Shown: positions 8,539 through 15,583 of the stretch, piece after piece
Layout: each line of letters begins with the position of its first letter
How positions within the stretch are numbered: the first letter of the stretch is position 1
Source: Candidatus Zixiibacteriota bacterium
Lineage (GTDB): Bacteria; Zixibacteria; MSB-5A5; SM1-73
Length of the DNA stretch: 17,903 nt
Assembly (NCBI GenBank): GCA_020341875.1
Contig: CP070839.1
Location: 1,992,242-2,010,144, forward strand
Direction of reading: 5' to 3'
Notes under the pieces: model-generated
What the model was told of the DNA's origin: nothing
Seen by the model: only the letters and a program-made list of their open reading frames with translations
Database searches by the model: none
Made by a program: the position numbers and the translations under genes

Positions 8539-8912
8539 CTGCTTTGTCTCTCCTCGAGATTGGCGCTTCCCACCATTCGGATGATCTCCCTTATCTCCTC
8601 CAGATCGAATGGCTTATGCACGCATGTCAGGGCGCCCCGGTTTTCCGCCTCACGCACCAACTGATCCGGATAGCTGTCCATCATCGCCACCGCCGTCTGG
8701 GGGAAGAGCTGACGGATCTGTATCAGTGTCTCCAAACCGTTCATTATCGGCATATGAACATCCATGAGGACGAGTTCGAATGGTTGTCTTCGGGCCAGCC
8801 TCAGGCCCTCAAGCCCATTATCCGCCACATTGACCTGATGCCCGTCGTTAGTCAAAACCTCCAAAAGGAGTTTGCGGATTATGGGGTCGTCGTCCACCAC
8901 CAGGATTTTCAT
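8532..8912 (-). CDS. Stand-alone response regulator receiver protein
   Basis: A CheY-like single-domain protein of 126 residues. The acidic pocket D7/D8/D9, phosphoacceptor D51 (LMDVHMP) and K100 (VHKPFD) are present. The conserved Thr/Ser after strand beta-4 is replaced: the stretch reads AMMDSY, with D79 where MMTAY-like sequence is usual and only S80 beside it. This could alter the conformational switch or dephosphorylation. The ATG at 8912 begins exactly at the family N-terminus (MKILVVDDDP) and follows AGGGAG. An upstream TTG at 8951 is possible but adds 13 residues outside the fold. There is no output domain, so it acts by protein contact or as a phosphorelay intermediate. It sits 64 bases after the sensor kinase and overlaps the receiver-kinase gene. 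The probable flow, inferred, is sensor kinase, this receiver, then the downstream hybrid or another target. Confidence 0.88.
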   Translation of the reverse strand: MKILVVDDDPIIRKLLLEVLTNDGHQVNVADNGLEGLRLARRQPFELVLMDVHMPIMNGLETLIQIRQLFPQTAVAMMDSYPDQLVREAENRGALTCVHKPFDLEEIREIIRMVGSANLEERQSRC

Positions 8913-8976
8913 AGGTCTCCCTAAAACGGAGTATAAACCAAACCGGGCCAATCTCCGGCCGGGCTATTGCCTGCCT

Positions 8977-9456
8977 CTACCCACTGGTCGTCAGCTCCTT
9001 CTCATCTCTGGATTGGATGGCGACTCCTCCTCCCGCAACCGGCAGGATTACCGTGAAGGTAGTCCCCTGGCCCACCCTGCTGCCCACCTTGATCTCTCCG
9101 CCGTGATTCTTTATCAGGCCGTAGCTGACCGAAAGACCCAGTCCGGTGCCCTCTCCCACCTTCTTGCTGGTGAAGAAGGGTTCGAATATTTTGTCTAAAT
9201 CCTTCTCCGAAATGCCCACCCCGGTATCGGTGAAGGATATCTGCACCGTTTTTGCATCTTCTCCGATTCTGCTGGCAACCTTCAGCGTCCCCCCGTCCGG
9301 CATGGCCTGTACGGCATTCAGAATAAGGTTGGTGAAGACCTGCTGCAACTGACCAGAGTGTCCGTCGATCTGGGGCAGGGACTCGGCCAGCTCTTCTGTC
9401 AGGTTTACCTTGTTCTTCTGCATTTGATGTCTGGTGAACTTCAAGGTCTCCTCCAA
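8977..9456 (-). pseudogene. C-terminal HATPase half of the sensor kinase, after an in-frame TAG
   Basis: This is the ATP-binding half of the same reading frame as the upstream kinase segment, separated from it only by the TAG at 9615-9613. The ATPase motifs are intact: N box (QQVFTNLILNAVQAM), G1 (DTGVGI), F box (FEPFF) and G2 (GEGTGLGLSVSYGL). Between the TAG and 9456 the frame stays open and codes the second HisKA helix (RCRSIIQSLLKFSRASRKEE), so the true domain extends back to 9612. The first usable in-frame start is the TTG at 9456, which has no convincing Shine-Dalgarno site and lies beyond that helix. Independent translation is therefore unlikely. The gene is a nonsense-interrupted kinase, a readthrough product, or carries a base error. 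It ends in TAG at 8977. Confidence 0.7.
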
Positions 9457-9612
9457 AACCAGGCTTACACCGGTTGGCTCGAATTCTTCTTTGCGCGAGG
9501 CCCGGCTGAACTTCAGAAGGCTCTGAATGATGGACCGACACCTCTTGGTTTGCTGCTCGATGTCCCTCAGATACTGCAGGAAGGTGACGGTGTCGTCCGA
9601 GGTGAACTCCGA

Positions 9613-9615
9613 CTA
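9613..9615 (-). other. In-frame amber codon inside the sensor kinase
   Basis: The codons read GGC CCA TAG TCG GAG, between GYSQFALEKIGQGP and SEFTSDDTVTFL. The frame is identical on both sides, so no frameshift is involved. It falls in the variable loop of the HisKA helical hairpin, codon 487 of an otherwise continuous 698-codon frame. TAG serves as a genuine stop for two genes in this window, which argues against genome-wide reassignment. Confidence 0.9.
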
Positions 9616-11073
9616 TGGGCCTTGCCCGATCTTTTCCAGGGCGAACTGAGAGTATCCCAAGATCCCGCCCAGAGGATTGTTCAACTCGTGCGCCACGCCA
9701 GCTGCCAACTGTCCCACCGCTGCCATCTTCTCCACCTGGATCAACTGAGCCTGGGTCTCCTTGAGGCTCCTTAGGGCGTTCTCCAACTCCTGGTTGGTTT
9801 TCTCCAGATTGCTGGTGTACTCCTCCACCTGCTGCTCCAGCTTCTTCTGCTCGGTTATGTCGCTTAAGGTCTCCAGCACGTATGATTCGCCTCTCTCGTC
9901 CTGGAACAGGCTGGCGGACAGTTCGAAGTAATGTCCCTGCGCGTCCCGGTCGAGGTAGGTAAAGGTCTTCTTCCCTTTGACCAGAATCTCATCAATGGGG
10001 CAGACCGGGCATTTGTCCTTGCGACCCTTGAACTTCTCGTAGCATTTCTCCCCCACCTGGTTGCCGAAGATCTCAATTAAGAATTTGTTCATGAACCGGA
10101 TATTGCAGTCCTTGTCCTCGATCACGATCCCCAGATTGGGAGTGTTGACTATGGCCTCTAGGCGATCGTACTCCACCTGCAGGAGTTTGGTGGTCTTCTC
10201 CAGTTCGGCGGTTCTCTCTTTAACCTTCCCTTCCAGGGTGCGATTGTACTCCTCGATCTTCTCTCTTGATTCCTTCAGTGAAGTGGTCATTCGGTTGAAG
10301 GAAGAGGCCAGCGTGCCTATCTCGTCTTTGGTGGTGACTTTAACCACGTGAGAAAGATCTCCACCCGCCACCCGCTCGGTGGCCTGGACCAGTCTCTTGA
10401 CCGGCCTGATGAATATGTTGACTAAAAAGATGGTCAGCCCGACTCCCGCGGCCACCACCAGTGCCGTTAACAGCACCACTATCCGCTTCATGTCTGCGAT
10501 CTCCCTGCGCGTGTTCTGCAGGGACATTCCTATCTCAGCCAGCCCGATTTGCTTCTTTCGGGTGACCGCAGCGTTCTTACCCTCCAGCAGCAATCCCACC
10601 TGCTCGTTTGATCTTTCCACCCGCGTAGTCTTGATGGGACAGCTGAAGTTGTAGAACTCCTGCCCTTGAAAGACGAAGTATTCCTTAGAAGGCAGTGTGG
10701 CAGGGGGTGTTCCATCGCCTGACTGGGTCCTGGCGTGAACCTTACGAAACTCCGCGTTGCGATCCCATTCCGCTAGAACGTTTCCCCTTCGGTCCAAGAT
10801 ACTGATGTAGGCCACCTCCGCCTCCTGGTACAGCCCCTCCATGAGATTCAACAGAAGTGGCTTATTCTCCACCAGCACCCCATACTCGGCGTTGTGAGCC
10901 ACATTCCTCACCATCAACTCCCCCCTCTTCTCCAACTCCATCTGAATCATCGAGCTCTGTCTCTCGATCAAGAAAACGCTCAAGATGACCGAGGTGACCA
11001 GTATCAGAAAGGAGATGGTAAGAACGAATTTGGCCTTGAGACCCAGGTGCAGTTGGGGAAACCTTGTTCTCAT
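9613..11073 (-). CDS. Membrane sensor histidine kinase, N-terminal part (sensor-HAMP-PAS-HisKA)
   Basis: An inner-membrane sensor kinase segment of 486 residues, ended by an in-frame TAG. Transmembrane helices at about 13-36 and 198-221 flank a periplasmic domain of about 160 residues. Then come HAMP (221-273, IRPVKRLVQATERVAGGDL), a coiled coil, and a PAS domain (about 303-405) with C344 and a CPVC pair at C355/C358. A second coiled coil leads to the HisKA helix with phosphoacceptor H462 (AAGVAHELNNPLGGILGY). The ATPase is encoded after the stop, so this product alone cannot autophosphorylate. The start is firm: AAGGAGG seven bases upstream, and the ATG shares bases with the preceding gene's stop (ATGA), a sign of translational coupling. 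The adjacent binding protein probably presents a ligand to the periplasmic domain. Read through the TAG, the whole protein is 698 residues, a normal length. Confidence 0.85.
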   Translation of the reverse strand: MRTRFPQLHLGLKAKFVLTISFLILVTSVILSVFLIERQSSMIQMELEKRGELMVRNVAHNAEYGVLVENKPLLLNLMEGLYQEAEVAYISILDRRGNVLAEWDRNAEFRKVHARTQSGDGTPPATLPSKEYFVFQGQEFYNFSCPIKTTRVERSNEQVGLLLEGKNAAVTRKKQIGLAEIGMSLQNTRREIADMKRIVVLLTALVVAAGVGLTIFLVNIFIRPVKRLVQATERVAGGDLSHVVKVTTKDEIGTLASSFNRMTTSLKESREKIEEYNRTLEGKVKERTAELEKTTKLLQVEYDRLEAIVNTPNLGIVIEDKDCNIRFMNKFLIEIFGNQVGEKCYEKFKGRKDKCPVCPIDEILVKGKKTFTYLDRDAQGHYFELSASLFQDERGESYVLETLSDITEQKKLEQQVEEYTSNLEKTNQELENALRSLKETQAQLIQVEKMAAVGQLAAGVAHELNNPLGGILGYSQFALEKIGQGP

Positions 11074-12092
11074 TTGTAGACCTCCTTGGCAACGCTTACA
11101 ATGTGAGGAGGAATGTCTAAGTTAATCTGCTCAGCCGTTCTCAGGTTCAGTATCAAGTAGATCATCCTGGGGGTGGTGATGGGTATGTACTTTGGATTCT
11201 CACCGGCCAAAACCTTCACCGCCAATTCGCCTGCTTGTCGACCCACGTCCTTATCGTTCCAGGCCAAGGTGAAAAGCGCTCCCGCCTTGACGAAGGAGGT
11301 GAACGGTCCCTGGAACGGGATGCCCTGGCGCAGAGTGTAGAGCAGCAGGTATTGGGTGGACTGGGGCGTGAAGACGACGGTATCTGCCACGGCCCACAGG
11401 CCATCCACCTTCTGCCCCAACTTCTCTATGGCCTCTGGTATTTCCTTCTCCGAGGAGATGACGGTCGAGACCAGATCCAGACCGATCTCTCTGCAGACGC
11501 GTTTTGCCTCCTGGACCACAGGTTCCGAATCATGGGTGCAAATGACGCCCACCTTCTTCATCCCGGGGACTATCAGCTTGAATTTCTCCAACTGGGTGGT
11601 GATGGGAATGTCCAGGGAGGCCCCGGTCAGGTTGCTTCCAGACGATCTCATGCTTCCGGCGAACCCGCTCGAGATGGGATTCAACACTGCAGAAAAGACT
11701 ATGGGGATATTTCTGACGTGTTTCGAGAGGAAAGCGGTCGACCTGGAGCCGATGGTTACGATCAGATCCGGATTCAACTCCCGGATCTTGTTGATCTGCT
11801 TCTTGTCTGGAAACTCAGCGGAAAGGTCGTATTCGATGAAGACCGGCTCTACGTTACCCTTCCTGATCTCCTTCTTCACGCCTTCGGCAGCAGCCTGAAA
11901 GAAGGGTGATTCGCTGCTCTTTACGATGACGATCCTCTTCTCTTCAGCGAAGACGCTGCCCGCAAAGGTGACGAAAAAGAGAAGAGCAACAACTACCTTT
12001 TTGAAGAGTCTCGTTCTTCTGAAGTACATAGACCTGTGCATTGAGGACGTTTTCGCTTTTCCCATTTCGGTATATGTTCTTATCGACGACAT
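11070..12092 (-). CDS. ABC-type periplasmic substrate-binding protein (PF04392-like)
   Basis: A periplasmic binding protein of about 340 residues resembling the ABC_sub_bind (DUF534) family, whose better-known relatives bind amino acids or similar small ligands. The hydrophobic signal core VVVALLFFVTFAGSVFA lies after a basic FRRTRLFKK stretch. The mature part shows the family pattern: IVIVKSSESPFFQAAAEGV, PDLIVTIGSRST, NIPIVFSAVLNP, SNLTGASLDIP, VDGLWAVADT and AGALFTLAWNDKDVGRQAGE. The start is uncertain. The ATG at 12092 follows AGAAGG, but the basic region would then be long; the ATG at 12029 gives a more ordinary signal peptide with a weaker site, and a GTG at 12107 is also open. No permease or ATPase gene is adjacent. 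Its TGA overlaps the sensor kinase ATG, so it most likely works as a ligand-sensing partner of that kinase. The ligand is unknown. Confidence 0.85.
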   Translation of the reverse strand: MSSIRTYTEMGKAKTSSMHRSMYFRRTRLFKKVVVALLFFVTFAGSVFAEEKRIVIVKSSESPFFQAAAEGVKKEIRKGNVEPVFIEYDLSAEFPDKKQINKIRELNPDLIVTIGSRSTAFLSKHVRNIPIVFSAVLNPISSGFAGSMRSSGSNLTGASLDIPITTQLEKFKLIVPGMKKVGVICTHDSEPVVQEAKRVCREIGLDLVSTVISSEKEIPEAIEKLGQKVDGLWAVADTVVFTPQSTQYLLLYTLRQGIPFQGPFTSFVKAGALFTLAWNDKDVGRQAGELAVKVLAGENPKYIPITTPRMIYLILNLRTAEQINLDIPPHIVSVAKEVYK

Positions 12093-12523
12093 TTCGGCCT
12101 TCTTCACACAATTCTTGTTCCCGGAAACGGGGAGGCACCGGTAAAACTGGAGATGGACGGACGGATTCTCAAGCGAGTTGGCTTCTCAGTTACGGCTGCC
12201 CAGGCCTCAGACAGGCCCAGGACCTGCATACTGCCGCGCAGCTTTCCGGTAGATCCCGGTACGACGAACGCAAGAAGCATCTGCCAGGCGTGGCCGGTCG
12301 ATGCTGGATGGGGCGCCGAGGGTAGCAAGAGACCCCGACGTCTCAGGCGCATCCCTGCTGAGGGCACAAGCTCGGCCGTACATCAAAAACAGGGGTTATC
12401 CTCTGCGAGGGATCATCCGATAAAAGAAGCAATGGGGCCTGGCAAAGAGGAAGAACTGGAAAGAACCCGGGCGGGACCGCTGGTATCGAATTGAACGTAG
12501 CGCCATCCAAAAGGAATGTATTG
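12093..12523. other. Divergent intergenic region, no gene recognised
   Basis: About 430 bases separate the leftward signalling operon from the rightward ftsE operon, so promoters for both should lie here. Short open frames exist on both strands (113 codons plus, 87 codons minus), but they have no proper ribosome sites and no recognisable protein features. The stretch is GC-rich with many short self-complementary pieces: AGGCCT...AGGCC near 12200-12222, GAGAC-CCCGAC-GTCTC near 12329-12344, and CCCT-GCTG-AGGG near 12353-12364. I could not match these to a known riboswitch or RNA class. A loose plus-strand promoter-like pair (TTATCC, 17 bases, GATAAA) lies near 12390-12425 and is weak. Confidence 0.5.
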
Positions 12524-13378
12524 ATGAAGGAACTGTCGGCAAAGGTATCATCAGAGGATGGGCCACAACTTAAGCACAAGGTTTCATCCGCCTCCCGGAC
12601 TCACCGTGAGTCCGGCCATGCCGTCCCCGATTTGCCGGCTCCGGGTGATGCTCTGCTCACGGTGCAGCGCGTAAGCAAGGTTTTCGACGGCAAGGTCACG
12701 GCGTTAGATCAGGTCAGCTTCCAGGTGGCGTGGGGAGAGTTTCTGCTCCTGGTGGGCCCCAACCAGGCTGGCAAGACCACACTTCTCAGACTGATAGCGT
12801 CAGAGGAGAAGCCGACCCAGGGTGCGATTCTCTTTCAGGGATTCGACAGCCAGACTATTAAGAGGAAAGAAATACCGCTTCTCAGACGGAAGATGGGGAG
12901 GATCTTTCCCGATTCCAGATTGATAGACGACCTTAACGTCTTCGACAACGTGGCCCTATCGTTGAGGATGCTGGGCAGAGGGGAGAGAAGAATCAGAAGG
13001 AGGGTTCCGGAGCTTCTGGAGATGGTCGGGATTCCTGCGACCGGTATGCGTTTTCCTCCAGGCCTTTCCTCTGCCGAGAAGCAGAAGGCGGCCATCGCCC
13101 GGGCCCTGGCTGGAGATCCTTTGCTTTTGCTGGCTGACGAGCCGACCATGAATCTGGATGAAGAGAGCGCAGATGAGATCCTGATGCTGCTGAGAGAAGC
13201 GAACCTCCTGGGTACGGCGGTTTTGCTTGCCACTCGGCATGTCCGCCTGTGGGATGGTATGCTTCCCAGGATGCTCAGGCTGGAGAAAGGCAGACCTGTT
13301 GCGCCGGAGCTTGACCCTCCTGTCGCCGACTCCGACCCGCAGTCTCTGCTTTGCTGTCAGAGGGAGAGCTCGAAATGA
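12524..13378 (+). CDS. ftsE: Cell-division ABC transporter ATP-binding protein FtsE
   Basis: The cytoplasmic ATPase of the FtsEX divisome complex, which drives conformational signalling through FtsX to a periplasmic murein-hydrolase activator. At 284 residues it is longer than usual (about 225): a hydrophilic tail of about 44 residues precedes the ATPase fold and about 30 residues trail it. Walker A is GPNQAGKTT (78-86), Walker B LLLLADEPT (200-208), and the H-loop is H239. Two motifs are unusual. The Q-loop Gln is Pro (RIFPDSRL, P129) where FtsE normally has FQD. The signature reads LSSAEKQ (181-187) instead of LSGGEQQ. The ATG at 12524 follows AAAAGGAA; an upstream TTG at 12491 is less well supported, and a later start near the fold remains possible. 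Identity as FtsE rests on the fold plus adjacent ftsX and envC. Confidence 0.88.
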   Translation: MKELSAKVSSEDGPQLKHKVSSASRTHRESGHAVPDLPAPGDALLTVQRVSKVFDGKVTALDQVSFQVAWGEFLLLVGPNQAGKTTLLRLIASEEKPTQGAILFQGFDSQTIKRKEIPLLRRKMGRIFPDSRLIDDLNVFDNVALSLRMLGRGERRIRRRVPELLEMVGIPATGMRFPPGLSSAEKQKAAIARALAGDPLLLLADEPTMNLDEESADEILMLLREANLLGTAVLLATRHVRLWDGMLPRMLRLEKGRPVAPELDPPVADSDPQSLLCCQRESSK

Positions 13379-13469
13379 GGATAAGTAAGGGTCCTGAAAG
13401 ATACGGTTGCGCCGCACGCATTGGTCCCTGAAAATCGGTCCCGTTGTTTAGCAAATCTTCTTTGAGTCC

Positions 13470-14330
13470 ATGAGAGTCTCTTATCTCATAAAGCAGATTC
13501 TTTATCAGAACAAGAAACGGTCCAGCTCCAGTGTGATTCTGCTTCTCTGTATCGCTTCGGCCTTTCTGGTCTTCGGAGGCTTCGCCCTGATCACCCTGAA
13601 TCTGAGAACCGCTGCGCAGAAGCTGAAAGGGGAGGTGCAAATCGAGGTCTATCTTACCGACCAAATAACCTCGCTGGAGTTTCATGCTCTTCTGCAGAAG
13701 ATGAGAGGATTTCCTGAGGTGGAAAAAGTGACATACAGGTCCAAGCGTGAAGCCTTGACCCAGATGGAGAGTTATCTGGGAGAAGACCTCTTGCAGGGTT
13801 TGGATTTAAGCCCGTTTCCAGCCTCTTTCCTGCTCGGTCTCAGAGAGGAGCACAGGCGATTCAAGAAGGTGGCCCGGGTTGCATCGAGAATGCAGGGAGA
13901 GGAGGGGGTGGACGAGGTGGTATTTGCCGGAGCATGGTTGAAAAAGTTGGATCGAACCATCTCGAAGTTCCTTATTATAGACCTGGTCTTGGGTACCTGC
14001 ATGGCGTTGGCAATCGTCCTGATGGTGGCAAATCTGGTAGGGGCGACGGTCCGGACGAAGGCGGAGTCAATCCGCATCATGAGCTTGCTGGGAGCCAGCG
14101 GTGCAGATATCTCCCTCCCTCTCCTGATGCAGGGAATCTTCCTGGGCGGGCTGGGCGCGCTTCTGAGCGTACTGTTCCTGCGGGCCGGATACCTGATTCT
14201 CACAAGTCAATTTTCCGGGATAGAGTTCCTGCCGGCCCACCTGTTGCTGGGAATGATCCTCTGGGGAATGGCTCTGGGGGCCGGGGGAAGTCTCATCCCG
14301 GCCAGGAGACTTCTTCGAGCCTGGCGGTAA
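13470..14330 (+). CDS. ftsX: Cell-division permease-like protein FtsX
   Basis: The membrane partner of FtsE in the inner membrane, 286 residues, a normal length. Predicted helices lie at about 21-45, 167-191, 216-240 and 255-278, the four-helix FtsX layout. A periplasmic domain (about 46-165) lies between helices 1 and 2 and carries the typical motifs VQIEVYLTDQ, FPEVEKVTYRSKREAL and SFLLGLRE. The cytoplasmic loop carries the conserved ATVRTKAESIRIMSLLGAS segment thought to contact FtsE. An in-frame TAG lies 18 bases before the ATG with no alternative start between, so the start is fixed even though the ribosome site is weak. A gap of 91 bases separates it from ftsE, where overlap is more usual. 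The periplasmic loop is expected to recruit the product of the next gene. Confidence 0.93.
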   Translation: MRVSYLIKQILYQNKKRSSSSVILLLCIASAFLVFGGFALITLNLRTAAQKLKGEVQIEVYLTDQITSLEFHALLQKMRGFPEVEKVTYRSKREALTQMESYLGEDLLQGLDLSPFPASFLLGLREEHRRFKKVARVASRMQGEEGVDEVVFAGAWLKKLDRTISKFLIIDLVLGTCMALAIVLMVANLVGATVRTKAESIRIMSLLGASGADISLPLLMQGIFLGGLGALLSVLFLRAGYLILTSQFSGIEFLPAHLLLGMILWGMALGAGGSLIPARRLLRAWR

Positions 14331-14374
14331 CACGGACGGTTGCGGGCAAATTCCAGAACAGATATGGTGAAAAC

Positions 14375-15583
14375 ATGCGAAACAGGTCTTTCCATCCGCA
14401 CATTCGGGGGCAAGAATTGGTGAAGGGAATTTTGTTGGCTTTTCTCATGGGGTCTTGTATATTTGTCAACCGAGTGCTGCCGGAATCGCTCCCGGCAGAG
14501 ACGACAGACAGGGCGCGTGAACTGGCCCGGATCGAAAGGGAGTTGGACGCGAAAAGAGCCTGGATGGAGACACTTGACCGCAGGGAGAAGATTGCCTTTG
14601 AAGGGCTTTTGGACCTTGAGGAGAAACTGGAGTTGACCGAGCGACTGATCAACAGGCTGGCATCGAGGGAAACGGCGACGGAGAGGGAGTTGCGATCAGA
14701 AGCCAAGAGCCTGGAGCAGATCGCATCAAGATTGAGTTACCACCGGGAGTGTTCCCGCAGGAGATTGAGAACGATCTATAAGCGCGGCCGACCGGTTTCC
14801 CAAACCATGATCTGGGAGTTTGCCTCCCCGGTGGATTTAGCGAGTCGAATCAGACTCGCTCGAAGGATTCTTGAGGAAGACCAGAACCTGGCGAAAACGT
14901 TTGAAACGCGGAAGGTCCATCTGGAACAGAAGAGTCAAAACCTGGGTGAGAACGTGGCAGAGTTGTCGTGGTTGGGGGAAATAAAGACCGAAGAACAGAA
15001 AGCGTCCCAGGGAGAATTGCGGGAGAGAGAAAAGCTGTTGAGGGGCATCAGATCGGAAAAAAGGCTCTGTCTTCAGGCGATGGAAGGGTTGGAGGAGAGG
15101 GCGGCCGAGATACGCCAGATCGTGGATGAACTTCAGGAGAAGGAGACCCACCAGCGCGCTGAGCAGCCTAAAGGGAGCGGTTGGTTCGAGAGCCTGAGGG
15201 GATGGCTCCCCTGGCCGGTCCAGGGGAGGGTAACATCTGCTTTCGGAGAAGAAAGACATCCTCTGTTTCACGCCGGGATCAAAAACTCCGGGATAGAGAT
15301 AAAGACGAAGGCCGGGACCGAGATAGTGGCCGTCGCCGACGGGAGAGTGATTTATCTCTCACGGCTAAGAGGGTATGGGAATCTGTTGATACTGGAGCAC
15401 GGCGATGAGTATTACACGCTGTACGCCCGTCTCTCTGAGATTTCCGTCTGGCCCGGAGCAGAGGTGCGAAGACTTGAAAGGGTTGGGGGCGGGGGGGAGG
15501 GAGGGATCGGGCCGTCTCCCTGCCTGCACTTCGAGATCAGAAAGGGGAAGCAACCCTTGGATCCCCTGGAGTGGCTTAAATAA
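14375..15583 (+). CDS. envC: EnvC-like murein hydrolase activator with degenerate LytM domain
   Basis: A periplasmic coiled-coil plus LytM (M23-like) protein of 402 residues, expected to bind FtsX and switch on a cell-wall amidase at division. A membrane or signal segment lies at about 16-33 (VKGILLAFLMGSCIFV). Long charged coiled coil covers about 40-260, and the LytM fold covers about 280-402. The zinc-site residues of active M23 peptidases are mostly lost: the H-x-G-x-D position reads NSGIE (N305, E309) and the YAH position reads YAR (R352), while LHFEI keeps H385. This degeneracy matches EnvC-type activators that have no peptidase activity. The open frame continues far upstream inside ftsX, but that part is a shadow; the ATG at 14375 is the first sensible start and gives the signal segment. 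It follows ftsX by 44 bases and its TAA shares one base with the next ATG. Confidence 0.88.
   Translation: MRNRSFHPHIRGQELVKGILLAFLMGSCIFVNRVLPESLPAETTDRARELARIERELDAKRAWMETLDRREKIAFEGLLDLEEKLELTERLINRLASRETATERELRSEAKSLEQIASRLSYHRECSRRRLRTIYKRGRPVSQTMIWEFASPVDLASRIRLARRILEEDQNLAKTFETRKVHLEQKSQNLGENVAELSWLGEIKTEEQKASQGELREREKLLRGIRSEKRLCLQAMEGLEERAAEIRQIVDELQEKETHQRAEQPKGSGWFESLRGWLPWPVQGRVTSAFGEERHPLFHAGIKNSGIEIKTKAGTEIVAVADGRVIYLSRLRGYGNLLILEHGDEYYTLYARLSEISVWPGAEVRRLERVGGGGEGGIGPSPCLHFEIRKGKQPLDPLEWLK
15480..15505 (+). other. G-quadruplex-type G-run cluster inside envC
   Basis: The plus strand reads GGG-TT-GGGGG-C-GGGGGGG-A-GGG-A-GGG: five G-runs of three or more with one- or two-base loops. 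It encodes the Gly-rich VGGGGEGG stretch before LHFEI. Aligned from memory with Escherichia coli EnvC, this region has the same length, so the run probably has no indel error. Confidence 0.6.

Noticed and set aside
9456..9613. Frameshift between the two kinase halves
   Set aside because: Both halves share the same reading frame, and translation through the gap gives the expected HisKA second helix. The only lesion is the TAG codon.
12153..12494. 113-codon plus-strand frame before ftsE
   Set aside because: A GGAG touches its ATG with no spacing, the product has no recognisable motif, and the region looks like a divergent regulatory interval.
13934..14374. Upstream part of the open frame that contains envC
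   Set aside because: It overlaps the strongly supported ftsX in another frame and its residues are low-complexity Gly/Pro/Arg. The real envC begins at 14375, next to its membrane segment.
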